This document shows positions 43,601 through 56,746 of a DNA stretch of 64,000 bases, one piece after another. Position 1 is the first letter of the stretch. Each line of letters begins with the position of its first letter. Both the position numbers and the translations under genes were made by a program. Source of the DNA: Bretschneidera sinensis (taxonomy: Eukaryota; Streptophyta; Magnoliopsida; Brassicales; Akaniaceae). Location: assembly GCA_023935145.1 (NCBI GenBank), contig CM043698.1, positions 143,200,001-143,264,000 of the forward strand, written 5' to 3'. The notes below the pieces were generated by a model. The model saw only the letters and a list, made by a program, of their open reading frames with translations. It made no database searches and was not told the origin of the DNA.

Positions 43601-46600
43601 ATAGAGACATAATGAGAAGGAAAAAGATGGTCAATTTTGCAATCATGACAGCAATCAAGGTCCACTGAACCAAGAGGATAAGTTGAGAAGAATTTCAAAC
43701 TATTTAAGAAACATTTTTTTAATTTCCAAATTAGATGATTGGATTTTTGAGAATGTGAAATCACACGGTTAGGATTCATTTGGTAAGGGAAGTCCAAATT
43801 AGCAGAATTGCCAAATATGAAAATTCAAATTGGTTTTTTGATTAACATGAAACAATATGAGTATCAAGTGGGCAATTTGCCACTTTTGTAAATAGTCAAT
43901 CTGGGCTACTAGATGATTGGGGTTATTGAAGTTAGTTGGCAGATGGTCAATTTGCTCTTTTAAAATGAAAAAATAGAAAAATCAGATGAGGTCCGTGAAT
44001 TTTAATATAAAATCAAATCAACAAACATCAAAATTTAAGGTAAAAATAATTTAAGTAATAATTGCATACCCAATCCAAACATCCAGAAAAACTTCCTGCA
44101 AAACTGAATTATAATTGTATGAAAACTTGTGTGGTAATTACCATTTAAATTTTTAGAGTGTTCAAAGCGAGTGTTTAAATAGCACTACTCAAACAATTTA
44201 AAGAGAACAACTATTAGTTGTTGGTTGCATAATCACGTGATAAACTCTTAATAATTACTAGAATTCACTTTGTTTAAATAAAGAAACACAATTAAAATAA
44301 CATATGTTTTAACCTAGCTAATGCATGCATAATTTAATATGAGTAATTCCATAAACTCATATCTTAAACGAGTAATTCGGTAGCAAGTACTCACTACTTA
44401 AACATTTGAATTTTCTAAATATATTTTGTTACTTAGTTGGATTTTTTGTTTCATTTTATTGAATTATTAATGATGTTATCCATTAATTTTAATTTCTCTT
44501 AATTATATCCTAAAATTTGATTGTTTAACTTTTAAATAGTTCAAAAATTATTTGATAACATTTTTTAATTGTTAAAGATTGATTATTTTATTCGAATATA
44601 AAATATTAGATTAATTTTTTTTATTGCTTTGACATACACAATAAATATTTTATCAGTTTTAGAACATTTAAAGAGCAATTTACAAAGATAATGTTCCAAC
44701 TTCTGAAAATCTTCGTTTTTTTCTACTTTTCTCTCTTTTGTTTTCTGCCATTTTTCCTTCAATTTTTGTTAGAGACACTAATTCAACTTTTACGAGAAAA
44801 ATCATGATACTATTGAATGCAAATGTTCCAACTTATGAAAATCTTCTTAATATTTACTATTTTCAGCTAGTAATTCTAATTATGTTGATTAATAAGAGCC
44901 ATTAATTCTATAATCTTAGGAGTTATTAATATTCAATGTAGAACACATATTCCGTCAATTGAATATCTAATATTATGAAAAATGTGAAGAAAGAATTAAA
45001 ATTAATATTACAGGGTTGAAGACAAAAGATTTTAATGATTGAAGAACCAAAACACTGCTGGAGCCTTTGGACACCCTAATTTTTGAGTAAAACCTTTTGT
45101 GTTCAACTACATATGGAGACATTTTGGTATTAGAGACATTTGAATTTGACATGATTTACTTTTTCTCTATGAAGAACCGAGATGATGAGATAGTGAGGGT
45201 AAAGATTTAGAGATAAAGAAAGAATAATTAATAGAAATTTTTGTATTATAAAAACTTGTAAAGAATATAAATGGTAGTAATGGTATTTCAAAGTCAAAAG
45301 AGCATATAACTTTAATTAGGGTTATTATTGTACGTTATAGAAACAAAAAATAATAATCACAATGCCAATAATTAATGATTTATGGAGTGTCGATATCCCC
45401 ACCCATATTTTATTTGCTTACATGAACATGCTATAATAATTATTATATAAATTAAAGTATATTTCATCTTACACAAGACCCAATCCTATCAAGGAACTTA
45501 TATTTTGTCAAGGAATTTTGTATTTAAATTTAAATATGATTTATTATTAAGATAGTTTTATCAATGTCTTATTTAATATAATCATTATATTATAAAAAGT
45601 TCATATGCATTCAATACTCAATTATTTAAAACTCCATTTAATTTTGATGGTACACACAAAATGTAGTTCCCTTTCGAGATTGAACAAGTTTCCCAATCAA
45701 TATTAGGTGTAGCATAAGATGCCACTGTGACTCAAATAATTTAAAAATTCAGTTAAAAAATTCTCATACTCCATCAAACTTAAATAATTTCTTCCAGCCT
45801 ACAACGAGAGAGTTTATTGTAATTTAATATTACTATTAATAGAGAGAAGGGAAGCAGAGAAGGATGAAGACAAAAAAAACTTTCTAGGGTTGTTTTTTTA
45901 TAAGAAAAAAGTGTAGAACAAAGGACTATGTACAAGATAGGCTTCAATAAAATCCATAAGGTGAATCTCATTTACAAATTAGTTTCCTCCAGCCGAAAAA
46001 AGGGAGAGTATTAAGCCGACAATCTTTAAGAAAATCAATCGATCTTTCCACCTTGTCAAAAGCTCTCCTATTACTTTATAAGCTAACCACTAATGGAGGA
46101 TGGGATCAAGGTGATGTGCTACTTCTTTTCGCTTGAAGATTGAAAAATTGTTACCTGCCCAAATCTCCTGATCCACTGACTCACTACTCAGGCAATAAAG
46201 CCTGAAAACTCGATAAATTTAAAACAATGGAAAACAGCCCGATAATCCATGAATTTGTCATTGATTTGACTTCTTCCATACAACTCCTGGAAATGAGTCA
46301 TATAGCCAATATGTACGGCAGTAAATCAGCTCAGGCCGCGTGAGCTCGACTTTTAGCTCACTCAAACTCGCTCATAACGCTTCATGAGCCAATCTCGAGC
46401 AGAATTTTAGCTCATAAAATTATTGTGCCGAGCTTGAGAGTAGTGTGGCTTGCCTCAATAACGCTCGAGCATTTTAAGCTCGTTACTTTCCAGGCCAAGC
46501 ATTCAATACAATTCGTCTCAGCTCAATTTAAATTAAAATATGAATATATTTATATACTGTTATACATATATAAAACTTCCCATACAAGTTTTACAATATA

Positions 46601-46881
46601 GGAAATAAAATTCAACTTTACTTCAAGGGAAAAAATTACATTTAAAATAAAAAAGGGAAAAACTTACATAAAAAAGTACTTCAAGCAAAAAACTACCATA
46701 TATATAGTCTTATATAGTTACTAGGGCTTTTATGTTCAACTCTTCTTATTGTCATTGAGCTCAATATCATATCTCATAACAATATCATACCTATACCATT
46801 TCAGGTCCAAGGCACAACTGCACCCCCAAAATAAACTCTAAACAATGGCTTAAACCTTCTAAGAGTAGATACTTTAACACA
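43601..46881. other. Intergenic region between gene B promoter and gene C 3' end
   Basis: Homologous to 26200-30078 but lacking the roughly 0.4 kb segment with the orphan exon; the joint is near 43893. It is AT-rich and no coding region is supported. A small rearrangement duplicates GTTCCAACTT.TGAAAATCTTC near 44693 and 44826. Confidence 0.55.
46318..46540. mobile_element. hAT-like repeat fragment, unit 2
   Basis: Second copy of the 29512-29730 fragment; its terminal bases are changed (ACGGCAGTAAATCAGCTCAG). Confidence 0.35.
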
Positions 46882-49156
46882 CTAGAGCTTCTGATTCGAT
46901 CCAGCTGCTTGGGCCTTTTGTAGTCCTATGACCAGTTTCCCCTCTGGTTCCTTCCGATAAAAAGTAACTGCAAAGTCCACCATTCATGGTCACCATCTCG
47001 TCACACATCAAATAGTAACTCACAAGTGCATTAAGTAAACACTTTAAAAACTTTCAAAATGTTTTCCAGGAAAGATATAGAAAACTATTAAAGATTAATC
47101 AAGGTGCATGAAAGAAAGAACTAGTGATATTGCTATCATTTAGCAAATTTAAATATGTAATTTTCATTACACAGGATCACTAGAAAGTAAAATGTGTTTA
47201 TATATGAAAAATTAAGCTCAAAATAACTACTTGATTGTGACTAAAAGAGTAAGATGTAATAGAAGAAATAGGAGTGATAATTCAAATTAGAAAACATAAT
47301 TATCAAGATTGCCTAAGCATTACTGAAGCTAGAATTACATGAATTACCATTGTCACCGGGTTTACCATCCATCAAAGTCATGTAGCCTCTGAGCCTTTCT
47401 AAGTTGTAAGTCTTGCTGCTATTGTGAGGCCGAGAGTAGTTGTTAAATTGCCACTCAAGGCCTGTTGTATCCTGGACTCCAATTGGAATTCGTTACCCCA
47501 CAGAAATTTTAGGGAAGAAAGCCTGCATTATTTAGTATCTATTACCACAAAAGACTTTAAATCCAAGGTCTACTAGACACTATAACAAGACCATATGTCA
47601 TTTCTCATTAATCAGTTATGTTAATGACCATGCAGAGCCATTAAACAAAAGAGGAACTGGTAGAAGAGAGTAGCCTTTCTCCTTTCCTCCTCCCTAATCA
47701 TGGTTTTAGTTATTACAATCATCATCATCTTAACATACAGACTTATCTCCGCATGCTTTTTTGGAATCAACATGCGACCCGTCCGGGGATCAGAATCACT
47801 TGCAGTCAAGATTTTGTTGAATAAAGAGACAAGTTGATGCTCTCTGGTCTCTATAGGCTTCTGACCATTTGGTTCAGAGGTTGATGATGTTGGATCGGCC
47901 CCACAGTTTCCTGCAACTGAACACCAACATAGAGTTAGTAGTCAATGAAAAACAATGATCATCCAGTATAACAGCTTAAAATTGCAAGCTATAAATATAC
48001 TTTTTGAAAGAAAAAAAGACCGCACTTCAATGGAATCATAACTGGTGATGTAGAACCACAAGCATAGTATCAGCAGAGAGGAAAGAAACCAAGAAACAAA
48101 TACGGTGCAAATCACAGTGGAATCACAAAACCTCAAAAATAGGTATTTATTCGTCAACCAATGCACTAATGTCCAAAACAGAATAGGGTGCTCTTATATA
48201 TGCACAAGAACCTAACTCTAAAAGGAAACAAAATATTGAGTCCTCAAACAAATCAAAATCCCTCAAATAGAATCCCTAATTTTAAACCTATTTCTGTAAT
48301 ATTCCGTTTAAAATCCTTGATCAGTACTCCATAGTAATCACCCTTCTAGATAGAAGAGTCAGAAAGAAACACACAATTGCATGTTACTTCCTTGGTTTGT
48401 CACGGACAAGAAAAAAGAAAGAAGACTCTGAGCTTGCAATAGGTCACATTTAAATTCAAGACAAGTTAGGTAGAACATTTATTATAAGCTAAAAGCCTTT
48501 CACTCCATCAAGGGTTTTTATAATTTTCAAACTTATCTCCACCTTCCTTTAAACCATAGAGAGCAAAATGAAGGAATTTATCTTCCTTTCTCCTTAAAGC
48601 AATAAAATAAATATTTCCTCTTCTATAAGACATTTTTTATTCAAACAGTACATCAACATTTTCTTGTATAAAATCTGGCATGACAGGTTAAAGCTTCAAC
48701 AGATTGATTGAACAAATAGATTACCAATGTTCTTTAATTCCAATGATGGGGTAGACCGTTGCCCAGTAATTTCTCTGTCTGCGTTAACAGAAGAGTCAAC
48801 TCGAGACGGGCCCCTCAATGATGAGCATTCCATGCCTTTTATGCCACCGACATCCAATATTATATGTGTATATCTTGACATAATGCATCCACAGTGAATT
48901 GCCTGGGCAGGAAAATGAAGTATTAGCGTATAGAGAATATAGAGTAGTAATCAAAAGCGAGTTCTTTGATTAAGAATAATCAGGATATAAATCCACAGGA
49001 GAGAGACACAATATGACCACCCATAAAGGCCAGCAAGGGGAAAATGTGCAACAGCAATAAGAAGTTCAATATACCTTTTCGCAAGTAACAAAATTTCTCC
49101 AGCCATTATCATTCAAGTGAAAGATATTGCAAAATCTTCCCTCCTCATAAGCAGAG
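46882..49156 (-). pseudogene. Gene C: VAL/HSI2-like B3 pseudogene (exons 2-6, no exon 1)
   Basis: Exon equivalents: 49075-49156, 48725-48902, 47747-47910, 47348-47522, 46882-46967. Compared with gene B, the acceptor of exon 2 is CAC instead of CAG; the donor after exon 4 is AT instead of GT (GAG-ATAAGT); and codon 195, Lys in gene B, is a TAA stop early in the B3 domain (AFFPKISVG, then stop). Zinc ligands C66 and C94 are replaced (NFVTC; GGIKGMEC). Exon 1 and the promoter are absent: intron 1 runs into copia A at 53424. Exon 6 is still open (VTFYRKEPEGKLVIGLQKAQ). The number of lesions fits loss of the promoter followed by free drift. Confidence 0.82.
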
Positions 49157-49596
49157 GTGAATTTGCAAAAGACTTAAGTCAATTAATCATAAACAGTGTG
49201 GGAAAGGAAGAAGATTCAATCAAAATTATAATCCCATCACAAGCTTTACCATGAAGACAATCAAGACGCACAAGTGAAAATAAAACGAGTACTTTGCCGG
49301 GAGTACCGACAATTTATCTAATAGGCAATATTAAAATTTATAAACTTGTTCGCATGTGATTTTGAGTAAAAATCTAATTCTGCAATAAGATCCCTCCTGA
49401 ATATAAAGTTATGCACAAAAGGTGATCACACCAAATAAGGGAAGTTATGATAGAGGGGAGAAAAGAAGAAAAAGTAAAAGAAAGACAAAGAAACTTCGTA
49501 GGGAAAAACCTTATTGAAACAACGTATGTTTGTGAATGGTGAAATATGTCAAAGATTTGCTTATGCAAAGTCATAAAGTTATTATTCATGTCAAAC

Positions 49597-49748
49597 GCAT
49601 GCACGTACATGCGCACACAAAAATATACATGTGCGCATGTACGTGCACACAAAAATATGCATGTGCGCATACATGCGCACACAAAAACATGCATGTTCAC
49701 GTATATGCACACACAAAAGGATGCACGTGTACGTACTTGCGCACACAA
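49597..49748. repeat. 32-bp RY-motif minisatellite, gene C intron 1 (5 units)
   Basis: Five units as in V1. TGCATG/CATGCA cores are kept in about three units; one unit has ATACATG. Confidence 0.85.
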
Positions 49749-52228
49749 TAGCACGTGTTGACACAACAATATTTTCAAGGAAAAAAGCATCAGGCACAGG
49801 CAACACCTTCCGGTATAAGGGAAAGCGATAGACATAAGGAAAAGAAATCTTAGAATAGACATCAGTTGCTTGCTATCAACGATCCAGAAATATGAACTTG
49901 AATATATTGGTAATGTAATAAAATCGAATTGATGCCTGATGAAGAGACACATCTTTGAAAATATACTATTCTCGCAAAGTGATGGAACAAATGAATAAAA
50001 AGAGAAAGAGGACCACTCATATCGAAAAACATCAAAAGACACCTAATGCTACTTTTAGAGAAAAACTTAGATTAGATAGTTTCACACAACTCTTTTATGC
50101 CACATTTCATTTGATTTGTGGATTAAATAATGGAGAAAGCAGCAAGCCCATTTACCTCATATTCTATTATTATTCAGATTATACACACATAAGAAAGATA
50201 ATGCATGAGAATTTTGTTTACATTAAGAAACTAATAGTATACCTATGTAATTTAATAACTTCCTTAGCTAAAATGCCTCTGCAGTACATAACTTCCAAAG
50301 AAGGTCTTACCATAGTCATAAAAGGACAAATATTTTATATGTAATAAGTAAATTATTTCTTTGTAATACGTGTAGGACTAACTAACAAATTTCATAATTT
50401 AGCACTCACACACTCACATACTTGCAACATAATGTTGGTAACACAACATCCAAACTACATATTTAAATTTTATCAATTCAATCTATTGCAGACTTTGCAT
50501 AACAGTGATAATATTAACTGAGCAGAAGTCATACATGTCTACTTGTATAATAAGACATGAATAGCCAAACAAATGCATGAAAAATTTACAACCAACAGTA
50601 GCCCATAACAGCCCATTAGCTAAATGCATTCAGAACTTGATGTGGAATTTTGAATCGAAACAATAATTTCATTGTATTATTGGTATCTATCTATTTTCCT
50701 ACCTTTTAACCCTAATGACCTGAAAAGTTAATAATATTCATTATTCAGTAAAAAATTGTTTATACTCAACAAAAGGGTAATGGAAAGGGGAAGTAGAGTG
50801 AAGAGAAACGGTTTTAGGCAAGAATTCTTTGGAGGAGAGATAAACTACCGATTTAATACTACAATCCAGGTACAAAACAGTAAAGTGGTTGCAGCATTAT
50901 TCTAACTAGAACAAAAACGATGTTGTTTTAATATGTGAAGCTAGAACTAGATCATTTCACGACAGAACTATAAATGCAAAATGGTAACTTATTAAAAAAA
51001 TTGAAAAACAGTAAGGTTAACATTTACCAACCATGCTGAAAAACAGTTTTGCTTACCTTTTTCTTTTCCTGATAGTACAGAGAAAATAAATCATTCTTGA
51101 AAAAATAAATACCATTAACACAAATTCCAGTACATAACTATGGCTAAATTCATTTTTTTTTGGTAGTGCTACCAAGGTGGTGTCAAATTCATTTTAAGCT
51201 AAGAGGAAAAGTTTCTTTGTCCGATTGTTAATTAACTATTTAATTCGCATTAAACTTGGTTGTACTTAATGATGGGTTGAATATATGAATTTTTCAGCAT
51301 AGAACTTAAATTTGTCTATCATATATCCTTTTCATGTGAAAATTATAAATCATTTAATATATACCTATTTCACTCTCATCCACAAATTCAAATCATGAGC
51401 AATAATGACTACAGCAGGAAGAAGTTAAAAAAGAAGGAACTACAACATATCAATGGCCTAATAATATACTGGTTTTCTTCCTCCTTCGCTGAGAACCATT
51501 CTGCCTTCTTCCAAACAGGAAAAAAATTTGAATTGTGAATTGGATGAGTTTTCCACTGATCATATATCACAAGATCTAATGATTTGGGAAATTGATGATA
51601 CTTTTAGTTTTAGCTAATTAATTTGAGGTGCAGGCTTGAGAAAGAAAGCAAGAGTACCATCAGTAATAAGGTCTATTGCGGTAAACCTTCCACTGTTTGT
51701 TAATAAAACTGAACGACTAGAGGGACATAAAAGATGGATTCTATCAAGTATAAACTTGTTCTAATCTAAGGTAGTACGCTCATGAGCTTGACCATATTTC
51801 ACTTTCAAGAAATTATTGAAGACTCCCATCTTCAGGTTTGACACATACACAGGTACATAGTTTAGTTCTTCCTAAGTCGTGAACGAGTGTCAATCATTTA
51901 TTCCTAAAAAATGTAAGGAGAGTGGAAGTTACTACTGCACTTTCCTTAAGGCCAGCCTGTTAGACTTACTTTGGTTACTAGACTTACATTGCAGTGAAGA
52001 GACAACTTCAAAAATGTACAACTCGATAGCATTCAAAAAGGTTTCTGTATGATTTCTATAAAACACGAAAACGAGTTCACCACCATAAGATATTAGTGGT
52101 TGTTAGTTATTATAATTTCACTAAAAAGATATCACAATTAGCATCAAATTTTGCAACAAAATTTATTTGCTGCAAAAACTATAGTTTTTTTTAGTGTAAT
52201 TTTATTTCATTGCAACAAACGTAAACTC

Positions 52229-52368
52229 ATTGCAACATCATTGCTTTCTGTTGCCATATTCTTAATCTACTGCAGCATCATGGTGTCATGCTGCTACATG
52301 TCTAACTGATGGCAACATCTTTTTTCATGCTGCTCTTAACCTATTGCAACATCATTATTTCTTGTTGC
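52229..52368. repeat. Small-hairpin array, gene C intron 1
   Basis: Same array as at 3483-3621, with the paired GCAGCA...TGCTGC hairpin. Confidence 0.5.
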
Positions 52369-53749
52369 TATATAACAAATTTCATGCGGGTTACCCTCCA
52401 AGCCAAGAACAGATTCTTTTAAGTTATTTCACCCTTCCAAGATCAAAACCATTTCATGCAGTTCTCATATTGCCCACTGCATAAGGATCATGATTCCTTA
52501 TCATCATTTTTACATCCTTTCTCAAACAAAGTACAAGGTTCTTTCAAAATATTTAGTTTCACTTAATACTGGATGATTGTTTAATACTTTAGGTTACCTA
52601 CGTTTTGTACTTTCTTGACAGTATTCATTCTTTCATATTTGTAGATAAACATTAACATTTAACAATGCTGGCCGAAATTTTGATAATTGTTTTAAATAGA
52701 ATCTACAATTTCATAGTTTCATCACAATTAAAGTACGTGTATGGACATTTTTTTGTTATTTCTTAATGAAATATGTGCAAATAAAAGAATATGGTCCATT
52801 AAATCCTAGATAAATTTACGTAATCTCACACAGGTTTTTGTGCCACCTACAAAAATTTTATTAAAGGCAAGAGTTTTCCTTGTAATCTGTTTCTTCACAT
52901 ACCACATGAATGTGAATCCAAGATCTAAACACCCATAAAATCAGTCTTGAGCCTAATAGTGACAGCCTAAGAGAAGGAATCAATTCAAGAGGACCTCTAT
53001 CACTGAACTAAAATATTCTATTGGTAGCAAATCAGATACTTCATCTAACTTGTAAATGCACTGATTCTTTTTTTGTTGGGGTGTTGGAGTGCTATCATGA
53101 ATTCACTCTTACCCAATTAAACAATTTATACAAGATTTACATCATCAAAATACAAAGAGGACACGAAAACTGAAAATTATCAACATCAACATTAAAAATA
53201 AAAGCAACGGAGCCAGCAACTAGTGCTGGCAAATGACAGCAACAAGAACAATTTCAAGAGAGATCACTCCCCTCCTTTCCTTTATTATTCCTCTGTACAA
53301 CTTCTACAATCTATAGTTCTTCCAGTTTCAACTACCACAAACACTAAGCAACACAAGTATAGAAGGGACAACTACAGCAGTAGTCACATAGACTTCTTGC
53401 CATTTACTCCTTCTGCTTCCTCTTTATTGAGACAGAGCTTATTTCATGAGTTTTATGTTATTAGCTTTACTGATATAGAAACCACTTTTTTAGTTTGTTA
53501 GGCCAGCTGGTACAGTTTATATTAGCTGGAGTCCAGGTGGCTTGTTTCTATTGGTTTAGACTTATTGCATATAAGAGCCAACTTGTAACTTTTTTGTTCA
53601 TTCAATGACATTTGTTTCTTTTCTTCTCTTTTGTAATGTGGTATCAGAGAAATGTTTTTGCTCAGCTGCGAATTGCAGAAGTTGCGATTTCGTTTATTCT
53701 CATTGATCTTCGTTCTTCGTTTTTCTTCGTTTTTTCTTGTTGATCTTCA

Positions 53750-54951
53750 ATGGCTTGTGGAGGAGGAGCTCGGGGAGGCAACAATGGCGGTAATCGGAAT
53801 AACAAAAATTCCTTTTCAGTCTCGGATTCTGTTGGTCGCGTCAATGAAGATTCAAACAGCCCTTTCCATCTCAGTAATGGTGATCATCCAGGTCTAAGCT
53901 TGGTTTCGAGTCCTTTGACAGGTAGGAACTGTAACTCTTGGCATCGTTCTATGGTAATAGCTCTTATTGCTAAGAACAAAATTGGATTTGTTGATGGATC
54001 AATTGCTAAACCAGAAATTGGTGATAATAAGCACAATTTTTGGTCTCGTTGTAATAACATGGTTATGTTATGGATCTTGAATGCTGTTTGTAAAGACATA
54101 GTAGATAGCATAATGTATGTTCATGATGCTGAAAGTATGTGATTGATTTACATGATCGGTTTAATCAAAGCAATGGTCCTAGGATTTTTCAAATGAAGCA
54201 AGAAAGACATGCTCTCACACAGGGTTCAAATGATGTTAGTACCTATTTCACCAAGCTTAAAATTTTTTGGGATGAATTACGTGATTTTAGACCTGCACCA
54301 GCGTGTCATTGTGGAGGAATGAAGAGTTTTACAGAATATCAACATCAAGACTATCTGTTACAGTTCCTTATGGGTTTAAATGAGTCTTTTATTCAGATCC
54401 GGGCTCAAATCCTTAAGAGTGATTCACTACCTCCGATTAACAAAGTTTTTTCCCTAGTTATACAAGAAGAAAGGCAGCGATCCATGAATTTCTCTGGTTC
54501 AACAATGCCTCCTATTTCAGCTTCTTATGGAGTAGCTAGTAGCAATTACAGTGCCTATAAGGGAAAGGACAAGCCAGTTTGTACGCATTGTGGTTTCTTT
54601 GGTCAAACAGTGGATAAATGCTACAAGATACATGGATATCCACCTGGTTTTAAACCAAAAGGTCGTTCTGGAGACTTTTCTAAAGAGCAAACAAGTAGTC
54701 ATTCAGGGTACTCAAACCAGTCAGGATATTCAAAGCCCCAAGCTAATCAGACCAGTTTTGTTCCTGAGGCTAAAGTTAATCCGGAGAACAATCAAAATCT
54801 TAGTAATAATCCTCATTTACATGCTTTGACTGCTAATCAATATCAGCATTTGATATCTTTGTTGAGTACTCAGTTGCTGGGGATTTTTCATGATGCTCAA
54901 GAACAGCAGCCTGTAGTGTCCAATTTTATTGGTATTTCTTCTCTTATATAA
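53750..54951 (+). pseudogene. Copia A gag remnant, right copy
   Basis: The start ATG at 53750 is kept (MACGGGARGGNNGGNRNN). The copia N-terminal domain ends at a stop after DAESM (54140-54142); the next frame (54139-54951) gives the gag core and a zinc knuckle CTHCGFFGQTVDKCYKIHG, complete apart from Gln for His. The 812-bp open part ends with a TAA at 54949-54951, directly before the protease. Stop and frame change still prevent one continuous Gag. Confidence 0.7.
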
Positions 54952-56337
54952 GATAATGTTTGGATTTTTGACTCAGGTGCCACTCATCACGTATGTCATG
55001 ACTTGAGTTTGTTTGATTCTTTTGATAACAATTATACTTCTACTTTTGTTGTTCTACCTGCTGGACATACTGCAACAATTTCTAAGATAGGATCAGCTTG
55101 GTTATCTCCTTCATTAGTTCTATCCAAAGTTCTCTATGTTCCTTCTTTCAGATACAACTTGTTGTCTGTTAGTTCACTCACAAGAAGTCTCTCTTGTTCT
55201 TTAATCTTTCATGATGATGGCTGTGTGATTCAGGATACTCAGGGCATGAAGATTGGGACGAGTAAAAGAGTAGGGCATCTCTATCATCTCAGTATTCCAG
55301 ATCTTTATCAAAAGTCTTCTAGTTCTGATGTTGCTTGTAATGCTTCCTTAGTTTTGTCCACTGAGATGTTATGACATTATCGTCTAGGACATCCTTCTTG
55401 TTTATTTTCCCAGCATACAGATAAGACTTCTGTTTTCAATTTTAGAAGTGATAAAAAGTTTCTTTGTAATGTTTGTCCTCTTGCAAAGCAAAGACGCTTG
55501 GCTTTTACTTCTAATAACAAACTTTCAGCATTGCCTTTTGATCTTATTCATGTTGATGTATTGGGCCCTTTTTGGGTTATATCCAATGAAGGTTTTAGAT
55601 ATTTTCTAACCATTGTTGATGATGCCTCGAGATGTACTTGGGTTTTTCTTCTGCATACCAAAGCTAAAGTTTAGAAGGTGATACATTATTTTTTTTATAA
55701 TGATTAAGACACAATATGGGAAGCATATAAAAGGGGTTCGTTCAGATAATGCTAAGGAGTTAGATCTTGCTCAATTTTATAATTCTAAAGGGGTTGTACA
55801 CTATCAATCTTGTGCTGAGAGGCCACAACAAAACTCGGTTGTTGAGCATAAACACCAGCATTTGCTAAATATAGCTCGTGCTCTTTTGTTCCAGTCAGGT
55901 ATTCCTCTATTCTATTGGAGTGATACTATTTTAACTGCTGCTCATCTGCTGAATAGACTGCCATCTCCTGTTTTGAATTCAAAAACTCCTTTTGAAGTGC
56001 TGAATCACAAGTCCCCTTCTTATAGTCACTTGCGTTCATTTGGTTGTCTATGCTATGCTTCAACTTTGTTGAGTAAACAAGACAAGTTTTCACCTAGATC
56101 TCGGGCTTGTATCCTCATTGGTTATCCTTTTGGGATGAAAGCATATAAGCTTCTAGATTTAGAGAGTAACAAGACTCTTGCATCTTGTGATGTTGTGTTT
56201 CATGAGACAGTTTTTCCTCTGGCTGTTGAGAGTTCCTCTGCAAATATTACTTCCTTGTTTCCAAACAGTGCTCTTCCTTTACCTGTTTTAATAAAATTGT
56301 TTAAGCTACTCATTCAAACAATAATTATTGAGGCATA
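54952..56337 (+). pseudogene. Copia A protease-integrase remnant, right copy
   Basis: The protease triad is DSG (VWIFDSGATHHVC). A stop in place of Trp follows STEML (55372-55374; the left copy has TGG). The shared TAG after HTKAKV is at 55671-55673. Integrase segments as in the left copy, with HVDVLGPF where the left copy has HVDVWGPF. No RT follows. Confidence 0.75.
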
Positions 56338-56448
56338 TTGGCATGGTTTGGGAACCCACTTTAAGTGGGATTAAATCAAACTTTTCTTAGCTTTTCTTAA
56401 GAAAAGTTAGATTTAATCCCACTTAAATTGGTTTCCAAAAATTCCCAG
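56338..56448. mobile_element. MITE-like hairpin, right copy
   Basis: Essentially identical to 7568-7678, including the flanking TA dinucleotides, so it was present before the block duplication. Confidence 0.6.
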
Positions 56449-56746
56449 TATGTCATGGCTCTGGCTCCTATCCATTCCAGTCCTTCTCTAGTCCCTCAAT
56501 GCTTTGTTTTGGGTGATAAGTTGTAAAATTAATTCGAAAAACTTAGATCTTGCTTTTGCAACACTTACATTATCGTTGTTAATTATCTTTGATTCGTGGA
56601 AGCATCCGTGTTTATTAAATCAAAATTATTTCTCTTTGTGTGGTATCATTGCCTCTCATTCTTTCTCATTATCATTACATTTTCTATATCAGATGCCTCA
56701 GCTCACCCATCCTATTTGTAGTACAGCATTAAAAATTTAAGGTTAA

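Larger units (their letters stand above)
31711..48503. repeat. VAL-like tandem unit 2 (16.8 kb with copia B, about 11.3 kb without)
   Basis: Homologous to 20640-31710. It holds gene B exons 3, 2, 1, its promoter, the intergenic region and gene C exons 6-4. The next unit begins at 48504 (CTCCATCAAGGGTTTTTATAA) and soon becomes the V4 copy. Confidence 0.75.
49157..53423 (-). other. Truncated intron 1 of gene C (V4 copy); non-coding
   Basis: Homologous to 409-4668 and to the introns of genes A and B. It ends at the copia A junction (CTTCCTCTT then TATTGAGACAG) at the same base as the V1 copy. Confidence 0.7.
53424..56746 (+). mobile_element. Copia A, right copy
   Basis: Same truncated element as 4669-7976: LTR remnant (53424-53638), primer-binding site TGGTATCAGAG (53639-53649), gag, protease, integrase, MITE hairpin, no RT. 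Parts of gag and protease are better kept than in the left copy. Confidence 0.8.
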
